From positions 44,807-108,806 of the forward strand of contig CACLZW010000001.1 of NCBI GenBank assembly GCA_902611475.1: 64,000 nucleotides of DNA, in the 5' to 3' direction. The first letter of the stretch is position 1. Every line of letters starts with the position of its first letter. The position numbers were made by a program, and so were the translations under genes. This DNA is from an uncultured Alphaproteobacteria bacterium. GTDB lineage: Bacteria; Pseudomonadota; Alphaproteobacteria; Rhodobacterales; Rhodobacteraceae. The notes beneath the pieces were generated by a model that was given only the letters and a program-made list of their open reading frames with translations, was not told the DNA's origin and searched no databases. Below, piece by piece: positions 28,537 to 38,747 of the stretch.

Positions 28537-29160
28537 TTGAATATAAAAATAGTCGGTAAAAACATTGAACTTGGAGAATCGTTTCAAGTTTACAGTAGTG
28601 CTAGGATAGGCGAAGTTTTGGACAAATATTCATATGATGCCGTTAGCACTCAAATAACTTTAGAAAAAAGAGTTGGGAACTTTAAAGCTAAGTTGAAAGT
28701 ATATCTCAAGAACAAAATTGAATTAGATGCAACAGGTAGAGGAAAGGATGCAAATACCAGTTATGAGGATGCCTTAGATCATATAGAAAAAAAACTAAGG
28801 CGTTATCATAGAAGGATGAAAAGTCACAGGAATATTGAGAATAAAAATATTTCATCAACTGATGAACCATTAAAGATTTATCAAAGCGTTTTGAATTTAG
28901 ATGAAGATGATTTAGATAGTCACGATGGGGATAGTTTGCCTGTGATTGCAGAATTATCATATAAGATAGAGGAAATGACGGTTGAACAAGCTGTTATGCG
29001 CCTAGAACTAGAAAATGAAAGTTGCATATTTTTCAGAAATGCTTCGCATTCAGGATTAAACTTAGTTTACTATAGGAAGGATGGTAACATTGGTTGGATT
29101 GATCCAAGAGGAAGTCGAGAGAAAACCATAGCCAAAAACCACAACTCCTCGCAGGGTTAG
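28537..29160 (+). CDS. hpf: Ribosome hibernation promoting factor (long HPF/RaiA)
   Basis: NIKIVGKNIELGESFQVYSSARIGEVLDKYS...GRGKDANTSYEDALDHIEKKLRRYHRRMK; C-terminal VEQAVMRLELENESCIFFRNASHSGLNLVYYRKDGNIGWIDPR. TTG 28537 is a likelier start than 28501. Confidence 0.88.
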   Translation: MNIKIVGKNIELGESFQVYSSARIGEVLDKYSYDAVSTQITLEKRVGNFKAKLKVYLKNKIELDATGRGKDANTSYEDALDHIEKKLRRYHRRMKSHRNIENKNISSTDEPLKIYQSVLNLDEDDLDSHDGDSLPVIAELSYKIEEMTVEQAVMRLELENESCIFFRNASHSGLNLVYYRKDGNIGWIDPRGSREKTIAKNHNSSQG

Positions 29161-29176
29161 TAAAAACGAGTGCATT

Positions 29177-29623
29177 ATGAATGAAGACGAAATCATATCC
29201 CTTTTTTACGCAAAAAGTCATTTGGAAACTTATGAAGTATTAATTCCCCTTGCACAAAATGGTAATAAATTTGCTACTTATTTTTTAGGTAATATGCTTA
29301 TTTCACCTATAGACCAGACTGTTGAGACAGACATTATTAGAGGGGTCAGTTACTTAAAATTGTCTGCAAAAGCTGGTCATTTACCAGCGCTTGAATTTTT
29401 AGGGAATCTATATGCTTACAACGAAAAGGTAAAAAATGACTTAGTTGTCGCACATACTTTTTTTTATCTCGCAGCTTTAATCGATAATAAAGTTGATATA
29501 GGCTATCACTTAATGATTGAAGATGAGTTTGACATTTCTGAGGCTAATATTAATAAATCTAAGGAACTCGCTGCAGCTTGTATGGCAGTTGGTCTAGAAA
29601 ACTGTGAATTACTTAAAGAATGA
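29177..29623 (+). CDS. SEL1-like repeat protein
   Basis: GVSYLKLSAKAGHLPALEFLGNLYAYNEKVKNDLVVAHTFFYLAA. Confidence 0.65.
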   Translation: MNEDEIISLFYAKSHLETYEVLIPLAQNGNKFATYFLGNMLISPIDQTVETDIIRGVSYLKLSAKAGHLPALEFLGNLYAYNEKVKNDLVVAHTFFYLAALIDNKVDIGYHLMIEDEFDISEANINKSKELAAACMAVGLENCELLKE

Positions 29624-29675
29624 GCAGTCAATAATATACTATGGCAAATCTTAAAGTTTTTAATAATCAAAGAAT

Positions 29676-30830
29676 ATGAAAAGTTCCAAGAGAAGTATAA
29701 TAAATCCCTTTATTGTGATGGATATCATGGAAAGAGCTAATTCAATTGAGCAAAAAGGACAAACAGTGGTTCATATGGAAGTCGGACAGCCAGGAACCTC
29801 AGCGCCAGAAGCTGCCAAGGATTTCTTAAAAAAAGCTATGGCAGATAATCCAATGGGTTACACAGTAGCTCTAGGGCTACCGGAGTTACGAAAAAAAATT
29901 GCTGAATTATATGGCAATTGGTATGGACTGGATGTCGATTGGAACAGGATTATAATAACTGGTGGTTCATCGGCAGGTTTTATCCTAGCTTTTACCGCAC
30001 TCTTTGACAAGCTTGACAAAGTGGGATTAGCTAATCCAGGCTATCCCAGTTATCGGCAAATTATGAAAACTCTCAATTTAGATCCGGTACTTATAAACAC
30101 AACTGAAAAAAATAAATTTCAACCAACTCCGAGTGATCTTAGCCGTCATAATATTAATGGCTTATTAATTGCCTCACCAGGAAATCCTACTGGCTCTATG
30201 ATTGATAGAGAGCCTTTAGAGGCTTTAGTGAATTATTGTGTCGATAGAAAAATCTCATTAATAAGTGATGAAATATATCACGGCATACAATACGATATGC
30301 AACCTTCAACTGTCTTAGAGTTTAGTGATAACTGCTATATAATAAACTCATTTTCAAAATATTTTTCGATGACAGGGTGGAGAATAGGTTGGATTGTTGT
30401 TCCTAAAGAACATGTAAGGATAGTTGAAAGAATACAGCAAAATATGTTTATATGTGCTTCTCACGCTAGTCAAATTTTAGCAGTTGGAGCATTTGAGGGT
30501 TCAGTGGAATTGGAAAAAAACCTTATGACCTACAGAGAGAATAGAGAGAATTTATTAAACGCGTTACCCGAATTTGGTTTTAATAATATAGCGCCGCCAG
30601 ATGGCGCATTTTATTTATACATAGATATCAGTGAATTTTCGTCTGATAGCTATGATTTTGTGAAAAAAATGCTAGATGTTGGAGGGGTAGCTATAACACC
30701 GGGGATAGATTTTGATCCAATAAATGGAAACTCAAAGATTAGGTTATCCTATGCTAGAAGCACACCCGAGATATTAAATGGTATAGAAAGAATTAAAATA
30801 TTTATGAAAGAAAAGAAATATCTTCAATAA
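29676..30830 (+). CDS. Class I/II pyridoxal phosphate aminotransferase
   Basis: VGQPGTSAP, GGSSAGFILAFTALF, ASPGNPTGSMI, SDEIYHGIQY, NSFSKYFSMTGWRIGW. Confidence 0.92.
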   Translation: MKSSKRSIINPFIVMDIMERANSIEQKGQTVVHMEVGQPGTSAPEAAKDFLKKAMADNPMGYTVALGLPELRKKIAELYGNWYGLDVDWNRIIITGGSSAGFILAFTALFDKLDKVGLANPGYPSYRQIMKTLNLDPVLINTTEKNKFQPTPSDLSRHNINGLLIASPGNPTGSMIDREPLEALVNYCVDRKISLISDEIYHGIQYDMQPSTVLEFSDNCYIINSFSKYFSMTGWRIGWIVVPKEHVRIVERIQQNMFICASHASQILAVGAFEGSVELEKNLMTYRENRENLLNALPEFGFNNIAPPDGAFYLYIDISEFSSDSYDFVKKMLDVGGVAITPGIDFDPINGNSKIRLSYARSTPEILNGIERIKIFMKEKKYLQ

Positions 30831-30857
30831 AAACAAATGTAAATGATAGGATTGGTT

Positions 30858-31700
30858 ATGGTAAAAAGATTACTGGATAAAGTGGTTGTTATTACAGGAG
30901 CAACAAGTGGCATAGGGCTTGAAATAGCAAAATATTCAATTTCTCAAGGAGCTGAAGTGGTGATTTCTGGCAGGAGAGAAGATACAGGAAAAAAAATAGC
31001 AACGGAGCTAGGAAAGCAGTGCCGATTTATGAAGTGTGATGTATTATACGAAGATCAAATCTGCACACTCGTCGAACAAGTATCTAGTCACTACGGAAAA
31101 ATTGATGCTATGTTCAATAATGCGGGGGCACCAGATTTTGTTAGAAATATTGAAGATATTTCTTACGATAAAATAAAGCAAAGTCTGGATCTTCTTCTGA
31201 CTAGTGTCATTATTGGGACCAGAGAAGTAACAAGAATTATGAGTAAGCAGAATAATGGTAGCATAGTGAATACAGCTAGTATTGCGGGCCATTGGGGGGG
31301 CTGTGGTGGTTCCGTTTATTCGGCAGCCAAAGCAGGGGTTATACACTTCAGCAAGGTTACCTCTCTCGAATTAGCGAAATATAATATACGAGTTAACTCA
31401 ATTTCTCCTGGAGCAATAATAACCGAAATATTTGGTGTTGGTCAGAAATTATCGGGCGAAAAGCTCTCTTTGAGTGATGATCATCTTAAAGAGAGCGAAG
31501 CCTTTAATGATTTTCAACCAATAGCCCGAGCAGGATTGCCAGAAGATATTGCTAACTTGGCTATATATCTTGCCAGTGATGAAAGTACATTTGTAACTGG
31601 CCAGGATTTTGTCGTGGATGGAGGCTTGTTGGCTGGTCGACCTCTCAACGTAGCAAGTGAGTCCTTTAAAAAGATTAATAGGTCTCTGAAATCGATTTAA
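30858..31700 (+). CDS. Short-chain dehydrogenase/reductase
   Basis: VVITGATSGIG, NNAG, NTASIAGHWGGCGGSVYSAAKAG, YLASDESTFVTGQDFVVDGG. ORF opens at 30843; start chosen at MVKRLL. Confidence 0.92.
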   Translation: MVKRLLDKVVVITGATSGIGLEIAKYSISQGAEVVISGRREDTGKKIATELGKQCRFMKCDVLYEDQICTLVEQVSSHYGKIDAMFNNAGAPDFVRNIEDISYDKIKQSLDLLLTSVIIGTREVTRIMSKQNNGSIVNTASIAGHWGGCGGSVYSAAKAGVIHFSKVTSLELAKYNIRVNSISPGAIITEIFGVGQKLSGEKLSLSDDHLKESEAFNDFQPIARAGLPEDIANLAIYLASDESTFVTGQDFVVDGGLLAGRPLNVASESFKKINRSLKSI

Positions 31701-31725
31701 GTTTCATAGTAAACCCAATAGTCTT

Positions 31726-32148
31726 CTAACCAAGAAGTTGGCTAAAGAGCAAAGGGTTTTCTATTAAAAACATTGCGACTGCAGTAGCACTTATCGCAGA
31801 ACCAATCATAATAGCTCTGTCGCCCCACTGCATACCTACATAAATCCATCCTATCGCACTTATCAAGTAAGCTAGCTGTCCAAAAAGGTATACTTCGGCA
31901 GAGATAAGAAATACTCCAATAACTCCTAAAATCATAGAGCTCCACTTCACATACCAGTCTCTTGTTCCTGTTGGTGTCAGGGGTTTAATATCATCGTATT
32001 CTCCCTGTAGTTCTTCAAGTTCCTGTGCAAGACGCTTTTTTTCTGCTGCTAATTCCATAGCCAATCTTCCAGCCTTTGAAGTAATATTGTGCATCTTGCC
32101 AGATTCTGCTGCTTCACTCATTTCATCATGCTCTATTTCTTTGGCCAT
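31726..32148 (-). CDS. Hypothetical membrane protein
   Basis: MAKEIEHDEMSEAAESG...; two or three TM segments. ORF extends to 32202 but 32148 is a better start. Confidence 0.6.
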   Translation of the reverse strand: MAKEIEHDEMSEAAESGKMHNITSKAGRLAMELAAEKKRLAQELEELQGEYDDIKPLTPTGTRDWYVKWSSMILGVIGVFLISAEVYLFGQLAYLISAIGWIYVGMQWGDRAIMIGSAISATAVAMFLIENPLLFSQLLG

Positions 32149-32217
32149 ATTGTGACTCCAATCTAAATAGTGCATAACTACAAAAAATTTTCTTCTTTTC
32201 AAGTATTTATTTTTATG

Positions 32218-32236
32218 ATGCCTAAGTTTTAGGCAT
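32218..32236. repeat. 8-bp inverted repeat, candidate operator or terminator
   Basis: ATGCCTAA-GTT-TTAGGCAT in the divergent intergenic region. Confidence 0.45.
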
Positions 32237-32407
32237 ATAGGGTGAAGTTATTATCGAACAGAGGTTTAGTAAAATATTTTCTTACTAATTCACAGGGTTT
32301 TCCACAGATTATATGGAAAACATTCAATAAAAGACAAAATAAATAAAATATGATTTAAATACATTTATCTATATAACTAAAGAACCTCACAACAGAATAA
32401 AGAATTC

Positions 32408-33175
32408 ATGTCAACAATATTTGCTAAAAATGACTTTTCAAAAATAACCACAATCTTTTTATTCTTTTGGTTCTATGTGTATAGCGGGCTTACTCTAGCA
32501 GACTCGCCTAAAAGCTTAATAAGAGAAGGGCTGACATTTTATGATAAAGGAAACTATGCTGATGCGTTGCTGAGTTGGAAATCTGCCTCTGAAGTAGGTA
32601 GTAGAGAGGCTGATTTTCTTTTGGGCTTCTTGTATGATGGAGTTTTGCAGAATGATAAAGAAGCATTATCCTTTTTCACAAAAGCAGCTTCTTCTGGTCA
32701 CATACAGGCACAAATCAATGTTGGACTGAAGTATGAAAAGGGTGAAGGAACAAAGATTGATAAAGAAAAAGCTCTTTATTGGTATTCGCAAGCGGCATTT
32801 AATCAACATGATATTGCTCAATTTAGGCTCGCATCTTTATTACAAGAAGAATTTGGAAATTTTAAAGAAAGTCACTTCTGGTTTTCAAAATCAGCTCAAC
32901 TAGGAAATCCAGAGGCACACTTAGCTCTAGCTACAAATTTTATTTTAGGACGTGGGGTAGACAAAAACTTAACTCTTGCACATGTCAGTTGCAATTTGGC
33001 AACTTTACTTTCAAGAGATATTGGAAGTATTAGTAGAAGTATTCAGTTAAGAACTGAGCTAGAAACTAAGATGTCTGCAGATCAAATAAAGAGAGCTGAA
33101 AAGCTATCGAGAAAATGTGTTGAAAAAAAGTTTAAAGAGTGTATGTATGATGCTGATCTGGATGTAAGGCAGTAG
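32408..33175 (+). CDS. Secreted SEL1-repeat protein
   Basis: Signal-like N-terminus; AASSGHIQAQINVGLKYEKGEGTKIDKEKALYWYSQAAFNQHDIAQFRLA repeats. Confidence 0.82.
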   Translation: MSTIFAKNDFSKITTIFLFFWFYVYSGLTLADSPKSLIREGLTFYDKGNYADALLSWKSASEVGSREADFLLGFLYDGVLQNDKEALSFFTKAASSGHIQAQINVGLKYEKGEGTKIDKEKALYWYSQAAFNQHDIAQFRLASLLQEEFGNFKESHFWFSKSAQLGNPEAHLALATNFILGRGVDKNLTLAHVSCNLATLLSRDIGSISRSIQLRTELETKMSADQIKRAEKLSRKCVEKKFKECMYDADLDVRQ

Positions 33176-33176
33176 A

Positions 33177-33383
33177 ATGAAAAAAATAATTTGTAGTTTG
33201 ATCACATTAAGCGTTCTCGCTTGTTGTTCTGGACCAAGTTATTTCAATAGTCCCGCCGACTATGTAGGTGGAAATAGGGCAGCTGCTGTTGAAATGCACT
33301 GCGCTAGAAAGGCTGGAGAGGGTAAAGATAACTTGATCTATAAACTGTGCGAACAGTCATTTAACACGCATTATGGAAAATAG
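33177..33383 (+). CDS. Small putative lipoprotein
   Basis: MKKIICSLITLSVLACCSGPSYF lipobox; 68 aa; adjacent to the SEL1 gene. Confidence 0.65.
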   Translation: MKKIICSLITLSVLACCSGPSYFNSPADYVGGNRAAAVEMHCARKAGEGKDNLIYKLCEQSFNTHYGK

Positions 33384-33384
33384 T

Positions 33385-34326
33385 CTAGGATAAGAAGTAG
33401 ATCCAAAAAGACGAAGTAAAGATGGTAAGTCCAGTTGAAACTAAAATAGTGGTGGCTACTATATCTTTGCATTGACCGTAAATGTTGGCAAAAAAATATG
33501 CATTTAATCCAGGAGCCATAGCAGCCATAATTACTGCGTTTCTTATTAATTCTATTTCAATATCCCAAGAATATATTCCGAGTAGATAAACGACTGCAGG
33601 CTGAATCAATAGAGAAGTTAATATTATTGTAAAAGGTAGTTTGAAAGAGTTGGTTATTCTATAGTAATATAAAACGCCTCCCATTGTAAAAAGTGAAATA
33701 GGTATGATCCATACTGTTCCTCTTTTTAATAAATCCTCAGTATGTGTTGAAAATTCTAATTTTAGTAAGTTAAAACTTATACCTAATAAAATTCCAATAG
33801 CTAGGTTATTTAGAACAATCGCTTTGAAAGCACTTTTAAGGGAATCAAGAAATGTGTTTTTTTTATTATTAGCATTAGCGACCTCTATAAATGCTATGCC
33901 AACTAAATAGCATAGTGGAGCATGTCCAATTATAATTGTATAATTTATGAAAAGACTGTCGGCTCCATAGGCGAGTTCACTAATTGGTAGACCCAACAAA
34001 ACTCCATTAGAAAACATCGCACAAAATCCAAGTATTATAGAACTTTTGTAAGGTTGCTTAAAGATGAAATAGCTAGTACAGCTTATTATAAAAAATGAAA
34101 TTACCATTGAGCTGTAGAAACAAATTAAGACTCTGAAATCGAAGGCTTTATCTAGGTCAAGTATTGCTAGGTTGAAAAACAAAAGAAAAGGTATACCAAA
34201 ATCCTGACAAAATTTCGTCAGGCCATCAACTGAGTGCCTTTTCAAAAACTGGATATAAGAAGAAATGAAGCCTACCGTTACTAATATAAAAACCGGCAGA
34301 ATTACAAGAGCTATCTCGAAAAGCAT
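33385..34326 (-). CDS. AEC-family (auxin efflux carrier) transporter
   Basis: About 10 TM; DFGIPFLLFFNLAILD, FSNGVLLGLPISELAYG, AAMAPGLNAYFFANIYG. Confidence 0.85.
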   Translation of the reverse strand: MLFEIALVILPVFILVTVGFISSYIQFLKRHSVDGLTKFCQDFGIPFLLFFNLAILDLDKAFDFRVLICFYSSMVISFFIISCTSYFIFKQPYKSSIILGFCAMFSNGVLLGLPISELAYGADSLFINYTIIIGHAPLCYLVGIAFIEVANANNKKNTFLDSLKSAFKAIVLNNLAIGILLGISFNLLKLEFSTHTEDLLKRGTVWIIPISLFTMGGVLYYYRITNSFKLPFTIILTSLLIQPAVVYLLGIYSWDIEIELIRNAVIMAAMAPGLNAYFFANIYGQCKDIVATTILVSTGLTIFTSSFWIYFLS

Positions 34327-35120
34327 TATTTCAGTTTTACTTCAAGCCCATCAAATGCTGGTTCAACGTTTTTTGGTAGCTCTTTTTTCAGTTCAGAATA
34401 ATCTAGATCATTATGTAAGTTAGTTAAAATAGCTCGTTTTGGGCCCAACTTTTTTAGCCAATGAAGTGTTTTTTCTAGGTGAGTATGAGATGGATGGGGA
34501 TCTCTACGAAGCGCATCAATTATTAAAATGTCAAGATTTTCTAATTCTTTCCAACTGGCAAGCGGTATATTTAGAACATCAGGAATATATGCCAACTTAT
34601 CTATTTTAAAACCTAAAGATTCTATATCACCATGATTAACTGATAAAGGTCGAAAGGTGATTTCGCCTCCAGCACCCTGAACTTTTACATCTTTTGCCTT
34701 AATTAGATTCAATTTACAAATAGGTGGATACTTACTCTTTATTGGAGTTTGAAAAATATATGAGAAACCTTGTAATAATCTTTCCTGAGTCATTTTATCT
34801 GCCCATACGGGAATTTTTTCTTTTTTTCTGTAGGCTAGAGTCCTTAAATCATCTATACCATGAACATGATCGGCATGTGAGTGAGTGTATAGTACGGCAT
34901 CTAAATTAGAAACTTTTGCTTGTAAAAGTTGCTCCCTCATATCTGGACCAGTATCTATGAGCACGGTTGTTTTTTTTGAGCTTGTAGTTCTTTCTACAAG
35001 CAAAGAGCACCTTAATCGCCTATTTTTTTTATTCATTGGATCACAATTGCCCCAACCAAAACCGACTCTTGGAACCCCACCAGATGACCCACAACCCAAA
35101 ATTCTAAATTGGTATGACAT
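34326..35120 (-). CDS. MBL-fold metallohydrolase (PhnP/RNase Z-like)
   Basis: ILGCGSSGGVPRVGFGWG, LYTHSHADHVHGIDDLR, LTNLHNDLDY. Confidence 0.9.
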   Translation of the reverse strand: MSYQFRILGCGSSGGVPRVGFGWGNCDPMNKKNRRLRCSLLVERTTSSKKTTVLIDTGPDMREQLLQAKVSNLDAVLYTHSHADHVHGIDDLRTLAYRKKEKIPVWADKMTQERLLQGFSYIFQTPIKSKYPPICKLNLIKAKDVKVQGAGGEITFRPLSVNHGDIESLGFKIDKLAYIPDVLNIPLASWKELENLDILIIDALRRDPHPSHTHLEKTLHWLKKLGPKRAILTNLHNDLDYSELKKELPKNVEPAFDGLEVKLK

Positions 35121-35122
35121 AG

Positions 35123-35920
35123 CTAAAATGCTTTCTTGAAAAGAGTGAAAAAATTTTTTGTAGTTTGAGTTCTGAAAAAGCCTTCGTCAACATCAAGAAC
35201 TTCTGCTCCCTTTTTAGCAATAAAGGAAACAAAAGCTGGTTCATTAGATTTTCCACGATGTGGAACAGGCGCTAAATATGGACTGTCAGTTTCAACTAAG
35301 ACTTTATCTATCGGAACCTTTGCAAATATTTCTCTAAGATTTTGAGAATTTTTAAAAGTAATAATGCCTGACATTGAAAAATAAAAACCTAAGTCAATCA
35401 CCTCCTCTGCTAGATAAGAACTGGAAGAAAAGCAGTGCATAACACATTGAAAAGGACTTTTATGATATTGCTCAGATAAAATTTGCCCAATCTCTTTATC
35501 TGCATTTCTTGCATGAATGATAACTGGTAGATCTGCTTCTTTAGCTACTTCAATATGTTGTATCAATGATTTTATTTGATCTTTTTTACTATCTCGAGAA
35601 TAGTGAAAATCTAAACCAGTCTCACCCACTCCAATCATTTTTTTATGTGCACAAATCGATAGTAAATCGTCGCTGTTAAATTTTAGATCATCTGATGGCT
35701 GGTTAGGATGTACCCCCGTTGCAAAAAATATTTCTTCGAACCTTTCGCTTAAAGAAATGGTTTCACTTATTTCTCTATAGTTTGTCCCGATAGTTAACAT
35801 CTTATGGACGCCCTCAGACTTCGCCCTGCTCAGTACACCAGATATATCATTGTTCAGAGTCCTAAAATCTAGATGACAATGGCTGTCCACTATAACCGGT
35901 TTATTATTTGTATTTTTCAA
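35123..35920 (-). CDS. tatD: TatD-family metal-dependent hydrolase
   Basis: VDSHCHLDF, GVHPNQ, IGVGETGLDFHYSRDSKKDQIKSLIQHIEVAKEADLPVIIHARNAD, LVETDSPYLAPVPHRGKSNEPAFV. Confidence 0.94.
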   Translation of the reverse strand: MKNTNNKPVIVDSHCHLDFRTLNNDISGVLSRAKSEGVHKMLTIGTNYREISETISLSERFEEIFFATGVHPNQPSDDLKFNSDDLLSICAHKKMIGVGETGLDFHYSRDSKKDQIKSLIQHIEVAKEADLPVIIHARNADKEIGQILSEQYHKSPFQCVMHCFSSSSYLAEEVIDLGFYFSMSGIITFKNSQNLREIFAKVPIDKVLVETDSPYLAPVPHRGKSNEPAFVSFIAKKGAEVLDVDEGFFRTQTTKNFFTLFKKAF

Positions 35921-36962
35921 AGGCCAATTCTATCATGTTTAGGGCTAGAAAGAGAACTTTTCTAGCTTCAACATTGTACTCCATTGATTGATGTCTCAAA
36001 AGCGAAATTTGTGGATACAAATGAGCTGCTATAAGATTGATCTCATCTTTAACTGATTTTTTATTTACCAATAGATCGATTTCGTTTTTTGCAAGAGACG
36101 CAAGTAACTTTAAAAGAACACCAAACGCGGATTTATCAGGATCGTCGTTACCTAGGTATTGTTTGTTACCTGTTAACAATTTAATAGCTTTTCGTTTATT
36201 GAGGTTTGGTAGATCAAATAATAACTCCTTCATGCCATTAAAAAATTTTATATAATCTTTGTCTAGAAAGTTAAGAAGCTTTTTTACAGATCCATCGCAA
36301 GATGTCAGAGCACCAGTCCTCTTGATCAGATCAAAGTGATTTTCTTCTAATAAGCCCAAAGTTATATTCTGAAGGTCATCCTCACTCAGTCTTTGGAAGC
36401 TAATTTTTTGACATCTAGAAAGTATGGTTGGCAGGATAGATTGCTTGTTGTTTGAAACTAAAATAAATAGAGTATTTTTTGGTGGTTCTTCAAGCATTTT
36501 TAATAAGGAATTTGATGCAGAAATGTTTAGATCTTCTGTAGTATCAACTATGCAGACTTTGTATGAGTAGTCAGCTGAAGATAAATAGAATTTTCTACCG
36601 AGCTCTCGTATATCATCAATAGAAATATTCTTTTGATAAAGCTTCTTTTTGTCATCCCATTTTCTTTTGCACAAGAAAATATTCGTTACATGTAAGGAAG
36701 CATTTGGATTTCTTATATCTTTTTCAGAAAGATAACTCAGACCGTTTTTTTTTAAAACGTTAGTATTTGATAATACTTTTGCCACATTTAATGCAAGAGT
36801 AGCTTTACCGATCCCAACCGGTCCGTGAAAAAGCCACGCGTTAGGAATTTGGTTAGCCCTAATGCAATTAAGCAGAAACGCTATCTGTTCTTTATGCCCA
36901 AAAAGAAAGGAATTATCTCCATTTGACAGTCCTGTAAACTTATGATTTTCGTTTTCTTTCAT
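35904..36962 (-). CDS. holB: DNA polymerase III delta' subunit
   Basis: LFHGPVGIGKATLALNVAKVL P-loop-like motif, NSLLKMLEEPPKNTLFILVSNNKQSILPTILSRCQKISF. Confidence 0.9.
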   Translation of the reverse strand: MKENENHKFTGLSNGDNSFLFGHKEQIAFLLNCIRANQIPNAWLFHGPVGIGKATLALNVAKVLSNTNVLKKNGLSYLSEKDIRNPNASLHVTNIFLCKRKWDDKKKLYQKNISIDDIRELGRKFYLSSADYSYKVCIVDTTEDLNISASNSLLKMLEEPPKNTLFILVSNNKQSILPTILSRCQKISFQRLSEDDLQNITLGLLEENHFDLIKRTGALTSCDGSVKKLLNFLDKDYIKFFNGMKELLFDLPNLNKRKAIKLLTGNKQYLGNDDPDKSAFGVLLKLLASLAKNEIDLLVNKKSVKDEINLIAAHLYPQISLLRHQSMEYNVEARKVLFLALNMIELAFEKYK

Positions 36963-36963
36963 A

Positions 36964-37581
36964 TCACTTAATTAGGGTCTCTATACTCTCGATTATTTGG
37001 GTTGCTACTTGCTGTGGCGAACTATTTCCGTCAACTATCTTTATTCTGTCACTATGTGTGTTTGCAATATCTAAAAAGTTTTGTCGTAGTTGGCGTTGAA
37101 AGTTAATTCCATAGTTTTCAAATCGATCTTCGTCAGTTGCCCGATTCAATGCACGTTCTAAAGCGATTTCAGGGTCCATATCAATCAGAAATGTTATGTC
37201 TGGATTAATACCTATAAGTTCAAATAATATTAGGCTCAATTTTTTAGCCTTAGGGCTTCGCATTCCTTGGTAAACTATTGTGCTATCCATGAATCGGTCA
37301 CATATAACAATTTTATTGTCTCGAATGGCTGGTTTAATAACTTTTTCGACATGATCATTTCTAGCAGCCATGAAAAGTAATGCTTCTGACTCTACTGACC
37401 ACTGAAAATTATTCTCTCTGAGAAGGATTTTTCTGATTTCATTCGCCCCTTCAGTCCCTCCTGGTTCCTCGGTCTTAACAAAAGATTTTTTCTGCTTTGC
37501 AAAGTGTTTTGAAAGAAGATTTATTTGAGTAGATTTTCCACAACCATCAATTCCTTCAAAACTAATAAAAATACCTTTCAT
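36964..37581 (-). CDS. tmk: Thymidylate kinase
   Basis: ISFEGIDGCGKSTQINLLS, TEEPGGTEGANEIRKILL, CDRFMDSTIVYQG. Confidence 0.96.
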   Translation of the reverse strand: MKGIFISFEGIDGCGKSTQINLLSKHFAKQKKSFVKTEEPGGTEGANEIRKILLRENNFQWSVESEALLFMAARNDHVEKVIKPAIRDNKIVICDRFMDSTIVYQGMRSPKAKKLSLILFELIGINPDITFLIDMDPEIALERALNRATDEDRFENYGINFQRQLRQNFLDIANTHSDRIKIVDGNSSPQQVATQIIESIETLIK

Positions 37582-38747
37582 TATTTAGATCCGAGTAAAG
37601 AGAAAAGTTTAGATTTCAAAGTATCCAGATTAGTTGACAATTTATTTGCCAAACCTCCTCTTTCTAAATCTTCACCAACTTCTATTGGAAAAATTAAATG
37701 TCTTTTCTCGACACCTGTTTCAGCGAGGGGGGCTGTTTTGATTGCTAAGTAACCATTTATTTTTTGCCCTTTCTTCAAAGGCGCTTCCAGTGGTTCTTTT
37801 AAAACAATTTGGATCTCAGTATCCTCTTTAGCATCAGAAGCAAGGAGTGTCCGAACATCGTTTGTCGCAGATATCTTCACCCTTTCCTTTTTACCTCTCC
37901 AAACGGGCGCTTCCAAAATGATAGAGTTCTTTTTAAAATATGTTTTCAACTTAAATTTCTTGAAAGCCCATGTCGCTATGCCTTTAGCCTCGCGTGCTCT
38001 TTGCTCAACTGAGTTAAGGCCGGTAATAACAAAAGTTACTCGTCTTTTGTCTTGTTTTACTGAAGCAATTAATCCATAACCAGCCTCCTCTGTATATCCG
38101 GTCTTCAACCCATCGGCACCAAGGTTCATGAAAAGTAGAGGATTTCTATTTTTTTGAGAAATATTATCCCAGGTAAACTCTAAATCATCAAATATTGTGT
38201 AATAGGAAGGATATTCTTCCCTTATTTTATTTGCCAAGGTAACAAGATCTTTGGATGACATTTTGTGTTCGGGGTCAGGCCAACCTGTTGAATTTGTAAA
38301 GTTTGAGCTTGTCAACCCAATTTCCTTCGCTCTTATGTTCATTAGTTCTGCAAAATTCGCTTCTGTTCCAGCTATTCCCTCGGCTAATACGATGCATGCA
38401 TCATTTCCCGATTGGATAATAACACCCTTAATTAGGTTTTTAATTGTGACGTATTCTCCTTCTCTGAGAAACATCTTAGACCCACCCTTTTTCCACGCTT
38501 TTTTCGATACTCTGAAAGTGTCAGCCAATTCTATTTTGCCTTCCTCCAAACTTTCAAATACCATCCATAGTGTCATCAATTTTGACATTGAGGCTGGAGG
38601 AATCGGTCGATCAATATCCTTAGAGAGTAAAACTTCACCAGTCGTGTTATCAACAACCAATGCTGTCTTAGCAGTCGTGGAAAACCCAAGAGCTATTGTA
38701 CTCCAGACACAAATTAGAAAAGTGGTAAAAATAAATAATTTTGCCAT
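37581..38747 (-). CDS. D-alanyl-D-alanine carboxypeptidase (PBP5-like)
   Basis: PPASMSKLMTLWMVFE (SxxK), IQSGNDACIVLAEG, LKTGYTEEAGYGLIAS (KTG). Confidence 0.94.
   Translation of the reverse strand: MAKLFIFTTFLICVWSTIALGFSTTAKTALVVDNTTGEVLLSKDIDRPIPPASMSKLMTLWMVFESLEEGKIELADTFRVSKKAWKKGGSKMFLREGEYVTIKNLIKGVIIQSGNDACIVLAEGIAGTEANFAELMNIRAKEIGLTSSNFTNSTGWPDPEHKMSSKDLVTLANKIREEYPSYYTIFDDLEFTWDNISQKNRNPLLFMNLGADGLKTGYTEEAGYGLIASVKQDKRRVTFVITGLNSVEQRAREAKGIATWAFKKFKLKTYFKKNSIILEAPVWRGKKERVKISATNDVRTLLASDAKEDTEIQIVLKEPLEAPLKKGQKINGYLAIKTAPLAETGVEKRHLIFPIEVGEDLERGGLANKLSTNLDTLKSKLFSLLGSK

Noticed and set aside
29177-33175. SEL1-repeat genes as an effector or defence island
   Set aside because: SEL1/TPR-like repeats are common housekeeping or envelope proteins and the neighbours are ordinary metabolic genes.
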